6,940 bases of DNA, from NCBI GenBank assembly GCA_022616215.1, contig JAKEFE010000020.1, positions 1-6,940 of the forward strand, written 5' to 3'. This stretch comes from Candidatus Parcubacteria bacterium. Lineage in GTDB: Bacteria; Patescibacteriota; Minisyncoccia; Phycocordibacterales; Phycocordibacteraceae. Each line of letters starts with the position of its first letter. Position 1 is the first letter of the stretch. The notes under the pieces were generated by a model. The model did no database searches. It saw nothing but the letters and a program-made list of their open reading frames with translations, and was not told the DNA's origin. Positions 1 through 3,708 of this stretch are shown piece by piece. A program made the translations under genes and the position numbers.

Positions 1-71
1 ATATGGAGGTATAATCCCATATATGGATTTCTTAATTGATTTGGCGGCGAAAAAATCCTGGCCTCCCGCGA

Positions 72-113
72 GGGCGCGGCGGAAGGAGGGTGTGGGGGAA
101 TTCCGCCGCGCCC
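72..113 (-). terminator. GC-rich inverted repeat downstream of tRNA-Val, possible terminator
   Basis: Positions 72-84 and 101-113 form a perfect 13-bp inverted repeat (GGGCGCGGCGGAA and its complement) around a 16-nt loop. It begins about 40 nt beyond the 3' end of tRNA-Val on the minus strand. A run of six T on the minus strand follows at 55-50, but about 17 nt after the stem, so this is not a textbook intrinsic terminator. A weak 4-bp hairpin (CCTC/GAGG) lies between stem and T run. A role in ending or trimming the tRNA-Val transcript is inferred. The rest of 1-151 shows no supportable gene. Confidence 0.4.
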
Positions 114-151
114 GAGCGTTCCGACAGAGCGCGCGACCTCGAGAAACCCAG

Positions 152-224
152 TGGGCGATACAGGACTCGAACCTGTGGCCTTTCGCGTGTGAAGCGAACG
201 CTCTACCAACTGAGCTAATCGCCC
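152..224 (-). tRNA. tRNA-Val, anticodon CAC
   Basis: Read on the minus strand this is a complete 73-nt cloverleaf. It has a 7-bp acceptor stem (GGGCGAT/ATCGCCC), a 4-bp D stem (GCTC/GAGC) with loop AGTTGGTA, a 5-bp anticodon stem (TTCGC/GCGAA) with loop TTCACAC, a 5-nt variable loop and a 5-bp T stem (ACAGG/CCTGT) with loop TTCGAGT. The anticodon CAC (189-191) reads valine codon GTG. The discriminator base is A (152). The next bases are CTG, so the 3' CCA is not encoded and must be added by a CCA-adding enzyme, unlike the tRNA-Ala in this window. An extended -10 promoter lies a few bases upstream, suggesting a single-gene transcript with a very short leader. Confidence 0.96.
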
Positions 225-235
225 GGAATATGGGG

Positions 236-244
236 ACTATAGCA
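236..244 (-). promoter_or_regulatory. Extended -10 promoter of tRNA-Val
   Basis: On the minus strand TGCTATAGT (244 to 236) is an extended -10 element: TGn followed by TATAGT, five of six matches to TATAAT. Transcription would start near 229, about five bases before the mature tRNA. No convincing -35 box is found at 16-18 nt; a TTGATA lies further upstream with a spacer of about 22 nt. The same TGCTATA core occurs before tRNA-Ala and before the 63-aa gene. Confidence 0.6.
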
Positions 245-277
245 GAAAAGCCAGCAAAATCGCTATCAACAGGCCGC

Positions 278-306
278 CTGACAAGCTCTTCCCTAGAGCG
301 TATAAT
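278..306 (+). promoter_or_regulatory. Sigma-70-type promoter of the SWIB gene
   Basis: CTGACA (278-283, five of six to TTGACA) and a perfect TATAAT (301-306) are separated by the ideal 17 bp. Start of transcription is expected near 312-314, giving a leader of about 30 nt before the ATG at 342. That leader is A/C-rich (AACAACAATAACTAACACT) and has no Shine-Dalgarno sequence, so initiation probably relies on an unstructured leader. The promoter also argues against the in-frame TTG at 321, which would leave under ten bases of leader. Confidence 0.75.
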
Positions 307-341
307 GGCCAAGTCAGCATTTGACAACAATAACTAACACT

Positions 342-599
342 ATGGCAAGAGCACTAAATCCGGCACTCACAAAGCCAATGAATCTTTCCTCCGAACTTGA
401 AGCGGTCATCGGCAAAGGCCCGATGCCCCGTTCAGAGGTTGTTAAACAAATCTGGGCCTACATTAAGAAACACAACCTCCAGAACCCTTCAAATAAGCGC
501 AACATCCTCGCGGATGACAAGCTTAAGGCTGTTTTTGGCGGCAAGAGCGAGGTTACGATGTTTGAAATGACCAAACTGGTCTCAAAACACCTCTCCTAG
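342..599 (+). CDS. SWIB/MDM2-domain protein
   Basis: A small protein of 85 aa that is essentially one SWIB/MDM2 domain. Landmarks are a basic N-terminus with LNPALTKPMNLSSELEAVIG (about 5-24), PMPRSEVVKQIWAYIKKHNLQ (28-48), the very conserved NKRNILADDKLKAVFGG (52-68) and the closing VTMFEMTKLVSKHL (71-84). Stand-alone SWIB proteins occur in several bacteria, including Patescibacteria and Chlamydiae, and in Chlamydia the domain is also fused to topoisomerase I. A nucleoid or DNA-topology role is therefore the usual guess, but the biochemical function in bacteria is not settled. I chose ATG 342 because the domain, promoter spacing and leader fit it; TTG 321 would add seven residues (MTTITNT). 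The gene is monocistronic: own promoter upstream, strong terminator 19 nt after the stop. The nearest gene downstream is convergent. Confidence 0.92.
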   Translation: MARALNPALTKPMNLSSELEAVIGKGPMPRSEVVKQIWAYIKKHNLQNPSNKRNILADDKLKAVFGGKSEVTMFEMTKLVSKHLS

Positions 600-617
600 C
601 GCCGGAACTGTTTTCTG

Positions 618-651
618 ACACAAAAACCCGCCGAAAGGCGGGTTTTTGTGT
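618..651. terminator. Bidirectional intrinsic terminator between convergent genes
   Basis: A perfect 15-bp stem (618-632 with 637-651) closes on a GAAA tetraloop (633-636). The GC-rich upper stem (CCCGCC/GGCGGG) is flanked by A5 on the left arm and T5 on the right arm, so each strand yields a GC hairpin followed by a U tract. It lies 19 nt after the SWIB stop and 37 nt after the stop of the minus-strand 410-aa gene, and can terminate both. Confidence 0.93.
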
Positions 652-687
652 GTATGTACGCTCCTTGAAACTGGCGGGCGTGCAGAA

Positions 688-1920
688 TTAGTGGACGGTA
701 GGAGAGATTGCGGCCAGTCTGTTTTCTTCTCGTTGCCAAAAAGCGCTGATGCTATCAAGCTTTGTGAAAAACTTCTGTTTGTTCACTGTAATCCCGGGCA
801 AATCTGTTGGACGAATGCCGCGCCCGTCATCGCTCGCGAATGCCCTATCAAGGGCATTCTTCTTGTCTTTTATGGCCTCTATTGCGGTGCGCGGAAGACT
901 GCGGAGCGAATGAACGATATCAAACCGCTCAAATATTCGGTTAACGGTATGTGTTGTTTTTGTGAACCCGGACAGCTTCTTTCTAAACGAGGCAATTTCG
1001 CTTCTGAGCGCGCGCACCTGCCCAATCTTACGGTCCCACTCTGCACGCTCTTCCTTCAGCACCTTGCGACGCACTCCTCCACCGTCCTCAAAGGTTCTTG
1101 ATGCTTCTACTTCTTTTTTGTAGCCAGCCACAAGTTGCGTGCGAAGTCCTGCGATACGCTTTCCGGACAGTTCTCTCAAAATAAGATCTACGTCCTTTGC
1201 AGCGTCCTTCAGGAGCGCTTCTCCGGCCTCAAAACGCTCTTGAACGTTCCCCCGCCCAATCATATCCGGACGCCTAAACGTCTGGAGCACCACCTGTACT
1301 CTTTTGAAATGCGCTACTGCGTCGGCAATATTTGGTAACGAAATATCTATGCGTTCATCATCGCGCACTGAACCAGCTTCGCTTGAGAACGAAAAGTCTT
1401 CTTTTTTAAAAGTTTCGAGGTACGGGATCAATTCATCAACTGTCGTAAAATCAAAAAAGGCACGCATGGAGTGTGGTGCTGCTTTCCCGCTCTCTGCGAT
1501 GCCTTCAATGAACGAGTTGAGACGGGTGCGAAGAAAGGCTTCTTTAGCCGCTGGATGTGCTGACATTTCTCCAGGTGCAACATCAAGCATCCATGCGATA
1601 TCTGCGTATTCTCTTTGCATTGCCGTCTCTATCTCTCCTGGTAACAAAGCTTCCGCCGCCCGTTCCAGCCTTTGATGCGTTCGTGATGCAATGCCCTCTC
1701 GAGGAAGAAAATCCCGAACAGTAAGCGATCGTTCAAGAAACGTAATGTGGTGGCGGATATTCTTAAGGATGTGAAGTGAAAGACGTTCGCCCGCTTCTGC
1801 ATCTCTTTGAGGATTGGGGTCGTCTTCAATCCTTATGGGGCGACCAAGTGATGGGTGTACATCGTGCGGAGCCGGCTCAGTAATCCGCCTGAACTGTTCC
1901 TGCCCCCCATGGAAAGTCAT
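688..1920 (-). CDS. Hypothetical protein, 410 aa, mostly helical
   Basis: I do not recognise this protein. It is soluble in character: no signal peptide, no membrane segment and no cysteine. Composition is rich in Glu, Arg, Lys, Ala and Leu, suggesting a largely alpha-helical fold. The N-terminal 45 residues are polar and Pro/Asp-rich (PIRIEDDPNPQRDAEAGERL, 28-47), probably flexible. Helical stretches follow at about 47-64, 80-142, 195-275 and 285-345, the last the best coiled-coil candidate (KVLKEERAEWDRKIGQVRAL, 287-306). A region near 173-195 is acidic and Ser-rich. No nucleotide-binding loop, metal site or catalytic motif stands out. ATG 1920 is the only good start: the next Met is residue 101. 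There is no Shine-Dalgarno sequence; the bases before the ATG read ACCTCC. A promoter lies at 1962-1991 and the shared terminator follows. A structural or scaffold role is possible but would be a guess. Confidence 0.82.
   Translation of the reverse strand: MTFHGGQEQFRRITEPAPHDVHPSLGRPIRIEDDPNPQRDAEAGERLSLHILKNIRHHITFLERSLTVRDFLPREGIASRTHQRLERAAEALLPGEIETAMQREYADIAWMLDVAPGEMSAHPAAKEAFLRTRLNSFIEGIAESGKAAPHSMRAFFDFTTVDELIPYLETFKKEDFSFSSEAGSVRDDERIDISLPNIADAVAHFKRVQVVLQTFRRPDMIGRGNVQERFEAGEALLKDAAKDVDLILRELSGKRIAGLRTQLVAGYKKEVEASRTFEDGGGVRRKVLKEERAEWDRKIGQVRALRSEIASFRKKLSGFTKTTHTVNRIFERFDIVHSLRSLPRTAIEAIKDKKNALDRAFASDDGRGIRPTDLPGITVNKQKFFTKLDSISAFWQREENRLAAISPTVH
838..859. repeat. Short hairpin inside the 410-aa coding sequence
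   Basis: GAATGCCCT (838-846) and AGGGCATTC (851-859) are perfect 9-bp inverted arms around a 4-nt loop. It lies near the 3' end of the 410-aa gene, in the stretch encoding residues around KDKKNALDRAF. It could fold in the mRNA. No function is evident, and an arm of this length may be chance. Confidence 0.4.
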
Positions 1921-1931
1921 GGAGGTATGAT

Positions 1932-1957
1932 ACCACAGACGATGAATCTACTGTGGT
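1932..1957. repeat. Inverted repeat in the leader of the 410-aa gene
   Basis: ACCACAG (1932-1938) and CTGTGGT (1951-1957) are perfect 7-bp arms with a 12-nt spacer. The repeat overlaps the predicted transcription start (about 1955) and most of the 5' leader, ending 11 bases before the ATG at 1920. It could be an operator for a dimeric repressor or an mRNA hairpin affecting translation. Both are inference from position. Confidence 0.4.
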
Positions 1958-1961
1958 GGTC

Positions 1962-1991
1962 ATTATACCAAAAAGTTCGGACTCATTTCAG
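1962..1991 (-). promoter_or_regulatory. Promoter of the 410-aa gene
   Basis: On the minus strand a perfect TATAAT (1967 to 1962) is preceded, 18 bp upstream, by CTGAAA (1991 to 1986; four of six to TTGACA). Transcription would begin near 1955, leaving a leader of about 35 nt. The promoter lies directly after the terminator of the upstream 63-aa gene, so the two genes appear to be separate units. Confidence 0.6.
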
Positions 1992-2011
1992 AGGACCCTG
2001 AAAACTAAAAG

Positions 2012-2040
2012 CGAAAAAGACGAGGAATGTTACTTCCTCG
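2012..2040 (-). terminator. Intrinsic terminator overlapping the end of the 63-aa gene
   Basis: Read on the minus strand, CGAGGAA (2040-2034) pairs with TTCCTCG (2027-2021) across a 6-nt loop and is followed by TCTTTTT (2020-2014). The left arm is made of the last codons of the 63-aa gene and the TAA stop (2032-2030) sits in the loop. The stem is only 7 bp, but the U tract is good. Confidence 0.72.
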
Positions 2041-2221
2041 CCTTTCTTTCGCGCTCGCCTGCTCGCACAAGTTTCATTAAGATGTCGAGTCGTCGCTTCC
2101 AAGCTTTTGGTTCCTTGCCGGAAACAATACCTTGATAGTCGTTGACTGCACTCCACTCTTTATGACGCCTGAGGAACTCGGCGCGAAGCTCCTTAGAGGA
2201 GCGGGGTGTGCCTCGCGGCAT
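2030..2221 (-). CDS. Hypothetical small basic protein, 63 aa
   Basis: I recognise no family. The protein has 19 Lys/Arg against 8 Asp/Glu, no Cys and no membrane segment. It looks like two amphipathic helices, about 9-24 (SKELRAEFLRRHKEW) and 38-61 (PKAWKRRLDILMKLVRAG and onward), joined by a loop (NDYQGIVSGKE). The charge suggests binding to nucleic acid or the ribosome, which is inference only. An upstream ATG-like start at 2260 would add MCYICSVRKKGSY. I chose ATG 2221 because AAGG (2233-2230) stands 8 nt upstream as a Shine-Dalgarno sequence and because the extended -10 element at 2249-2257 places the transcript start near 2242, inside the longer reading. Its own promoter and terminator support a real, separately expressed gene. 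Confidence 0.68.
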   Translation of the reverse strand: MPRGTPRSSKELRAEFLRRHKEWSAVNDYQGIVSGKEPKAWKRRLDILMKLVRAGERERKARK

Positions 2222-2248
2222 GTAACTTCCCTTCTTTCGCACTGAGCA

Positions 2249-2257
2249 AATATAGCA
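2249..2257 (-). promoter_or_regulatory. Extended -10 promoter of the 63-aa gene
   Basis: TGCTATATT on the minus strand (2257 to 2249) is TGn plus TATATT, five of six to consensus. Transcription would begin near 2242, about 20 nt before ATG 2221. No clear -35 is visible at normal spacing, as is common for extended -10 promoters. Confidence 0.52.
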
Positions 2258-2265
2258 CAAAGCAC

Positions 2266-2284
2266 AAAATTGCTACCCGGCAAC
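2266..2284 (-). terminator. Weak hairpin plus T tract after tRNA-Ala
   Basis: On the minus strand GTTGC (2284-2280) can pair with GCAAT (2273-2269), one pair being G-T, around a 6-nt loop. Three more T follow the final stem T (2268-2266). It lies 20 nt beyond the encoded CCA of tRNA-Ala. The stem is short, so some read-through into the 63-aa gene is plausible. Confidence 0.3.
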
Positions 2285-2303
2285 TTCTTCGGCAAATCAA
2301 ATT

Positions 2304-2379
2304 TGGTGGACCTTAGGAGATTCGAACTCCTGACCCCCTCATTGCAAATGAGGTGCTCTACCAACTGAGCTAAAGGCCC
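2304..2379 (-). tRNA. tRNA-Ala, anticodon TGC
   Basis: A full cloverleaf on the minus strand, 76 nt including the CCA. It has acceptor stem GGGCCTT/AAGGTCC, D stem GCTC/GAGC, anticodon stem CCTCA/TGAGG with loop TTTGCAA, a 5-nt variable loop and T stem AGGAG/CTCCT with loop TTCGAAT. The anticodon TGC (2344-2346) reads GCA and related alanine codons. The third acceptor pair is G-U, the G3-U70 identity element recognised by alanyl-tRNA synthetase, which confirms the assignment. The discriminator is A and the CCA is encoded (2304-2306). The gene starts 10 nt after the stop of the pterin dehydratase gene, so it may be made both by read-through from that cluster and from its own extended -10 promoter. 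Confidence 0.97.
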
Positions 2380-2388
2380 CTTGCGAGC

Positions 2389-2415
2389 ATTATAGCACGC
2401 TTTTCTTGGTTTCAA
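2389..2415 (-). promoter_or_regulatory. Promoter of tRNA-Ala, overlapping the upstream stop codon
   Basis: TGCTATAAT (2397 to 2389) is a perfect -10 with the TGn extension. TTGAAA (2415 to 2410; five of six to TTGACA) is a possible -35 with a short 15-bp spacer. Start is expected near 2382, three or four bases before the mature tRNA. The -10 hexamer contains the TAA stop (2392-2390) of the dehydratase gene, so the promoter is embedded in the end of that coding sequence. Confidence 0.7.
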
Positions 2416-2737
2416 GAGCGTTCACTTTGGCGGCCATGATGAAATCGTTTTCCGCAAGACCGCGGAGGGAGTGGGTGGTAAAGGTTAATTCCACCCGCCC
2501 CCAGCCGAGCATGATATCCGGATGGTGCCACTCTTCCTCTGCTAATTTCCCTACCGCATTTACGAATGCGAGCGCTTTGATAAAATCTTTAAAGACAAAC
2601 GAGCGGGTGAGCTTTCTTGCGTCATCCGAGAGAGTCCACCCGGGCGCGTGCTCCATCAAATCCTGTGCCTGCTCTAAAGTAAGCGGAGAGCCGCCTTCTT
2701 CGCATGGAACGCAACGCTTGTGTGTAAGCTCACTCAT
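2390..2737 (-). CDS. phhB: 4a-hydroxytetrahydrobiopterin dehydratase (PCD/DCoH family)
   Basis: Family enzymes dehydrate 4a-hydroxy-tetrahydropterin to the quinonoid dihydropterin, recycling the cofactor of aromatic amino acid hydroxylases. The 115-aa protein has the usual N-terminus (KRCVPCEEGGSPLT, 7-20) and the signature EEEWHHPDIMLGWGRVELTF (67-86). The active-site histidines are H71, H72 and H89, and D98 closes the motif; all are present. Length matches bacterial members. The ATG at 2737 overlaps the ddl stop by 4 nt (ATGA), with GAGG just upstream, so it is probably translated by coupling to ddl. No hydroxylase or pterin gene is in the window. In such a reduced genome the native substrate is unclear; a damage-repair role for oxidised pterins or folates is possible but inferred. 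The symbol is given by family; the ortholog is not proven. Confidence 0.93.
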   Translation of the reverse strand: MSELTHKRCVPCEEGGSPLTLEQAQDLMEHAPGWTLSDDARKLTRSFVFKDFIKALAFVNAVGKLAEEEWHHPDIMLGWGRVELTFTTHSLRGLAENDFIMAAKVNALETKKSVL

Positions 2738-3696
2738 CGCCTCGCAAGACCTAGGAGGTGTGTAAAGAAATCCCGAAGCGATACGCCCACAGCCGCAAGG
2801 GATTTTGGCAGAAGCGACTCGGTGGTCATGCCCGGAAGCGTGTTGGTTTCAAGATAATAGATGCCTTTACGCGACACTATGAAATCCGAACGTGAGTAGT
2901 GCCGAAGTCCGAGCGCCTCGTGCATGGTGCGTGCGATTTTTGCCAACTCACTTGAGACGGCTTTTGAAAAATTTCCCGGACAAATTTCGCGCGAAGCCCC
3001 TGAATATTTTGCATCGTAGGAAAAGAAATCATTGTCGGGCGGAATTATTTCAACAACAGGAAGCGCATATACATCCTCTCCACGAAAACTTTCAAGCACA
3101 CCCGCGGTCGCTTCGCGACCGCGTATCACCTCTTCAATGAGCACGCCCCCTGCTCCTTCACTCAAAAGTTCTTTCACGGTAGTCACAAGCGGGGCAAAGC
3201 CGGATACCTTTTTCACCCCAACTGAAGAACCCCAGCGCACGGGTTTTACTATCACCGGCTGAAGAAAGCTTCGCACCACATCATGCAGTATTGGCTCTGC
3301 TCGTTCTTCGTTTTCTATGAAGCGGTACGCGGGCGTGAGCACCCCGTACTCTTTCGCCCGTTCCTTTGCAAGCACTTTATGCATCGCTTCATACGAAGGA
3401 TACGGCGCAGAGCCGGTATAGGGCACGCCAAACCGTTCTAAAAGGCGCTGTACCTCCCCGTCTTCGCCGTATTCTCCGTGGAGTCCCACGAAGGCCACAT
3501 CGAGAGAGCGGAGCGCTTCGGCAGGCGTTACCGCCCGTCCTGCCGTATGCCACTGCCCTTCTCTGTCTATGAAAATGTCGCGCGGGGTAAACAAATCCTT
3601 ATCCAAATGTTTTAGTATCGCCTGCCCCGTTTTAAGCGAAACGTCATGCTCGCGGGAAGGCCCTCCACGCAATACGCCGACAACAGTTCCTCGCAT
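2734..3696 (-). CDS. ddl: D-alanine--D-alanine ligase
   Basis: Joins two D-alanines with ATP in the cytoplasm to supply the terminal dipeptide of peptidoglycan precursors. The 320-aa protein is a complete ATP-grasp ligase, close to E. coli DdlB in length. The N-terminal substrate loop GGPSREHDVSL (11-21) carries E16, which binds the first D-Ala. HGEYGEDGEVQ (73-83) follows, then the ATP-grasp PVIVKPVRWGSSVGV (147-161) with S157-S158. K230-Y231 occupy the place of the omega-loop Lys-Tyr; a Tyr rather than Phe there fits a D-Ala-D-Ala rather than D-lactate ligase. RSDF (269-272) and LETNTLPGMTTESLLPK (282-298) give the Mg ligands D271, E283 and N285 and the S294-L295 pair. It starts 12 nt after the uvrC stop with AAGG directly before the ATG and overlaps the next gene by 4 nt, so it is part of the uvrA-uvrC transcript. 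A 21-bp palindrome lies inside it. Confidence 0.97.
   Translation of the reverse strand: MRGTVVGVLRGGPSREHDVSLKTGQAILKHLDKDLFTPRDIFIDREGQWHTAGRAVTPAEALRSLDVAFVGLHGEYGEDGEVQRLLERFGVPYTGSAPYPSYEAMHKVLAKERAKEYGVLTPAYRFIENEERAEPILHDVVRSFLQPVIVKPVRWGSSVGVKKVSGFAPLVTTVKELLSEGAGGVLIEEVIRGREATAGVLESFRGEDVYALPVVEIIPPDNDFFSYDAKYSGASREICPGNFSKAVSSELAKIARTMHEALGLRHYSRSDFIVSRKGIYYLETNTLPGMTTESLLPKSLAAVGVSLRDFFTHLLGLARR
3103..3123. repeat. Perfect palindrome inside ddl
   Basis: CGCGGTCGC (3103-3111) and GCGACCGCG (3115-3123) are perfect 9-bp arms with a 3-nt TTC loop. It encodes the stretch around IRGREATAGV, which is conserved in Ddl (the GRE segment), so here the palindrome does not look like an extra insertion. 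It shares only the GGTCGC/GCGACC core, in opposite order, with the large palindrome in uvrC. Confidence 0.5.
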
Positions 3697-3708
3697 CCTT
3701 GCAGTATA

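Noticed and set aside
3..18. Near-repeat of ATGGAGGTATRATMCC at 3-18 and 1919-1934
   Set aside because: A 10-base identity plus a few matches is expected by chance several times in 7 kb, and only one copy adjoins a gene start.
23..337. Plus-strand 104-aa open frame with GGAGG upstream
   Set aside because: It runs antisense through the whole tRNA-Val; the QDSNLWPFACEANALPTEL stretch is the well-known false translation of a tRNA complement.
321..341. TTG start for the SWIB protein
   Set aside because: It would leave under ten bases of leader from the predicted start site and adds MTTITNT, which is not part of the domain. ATG 342 fits better.
646..1101. 151-aa plus-strand open frame opposite the 410-aa gene
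   Set aside because: It starts inside the terminator hairpin and has a Cys-rich composition typical of antisense reading. The opposite frame has a promoter, a terminator and a longer, protein-like sequence.
1921..1998. Mini-frame of 24 codons on the plus strand after GGAGGT
   Set aside because: The ribosome-site-like GGAGGT abuts the ATG with no spacing, there is no plus-strand promoter, and the sequence is the leader of the minus-strand gene.
2077..2415. Minus-strand 112-aa open frame
   Set aside because: It reads straight through tRNA-Ala (PLAQLVEHLICNEGVRSSNL is translated tRNA) and overlaps the 63-aa gene in another frame.
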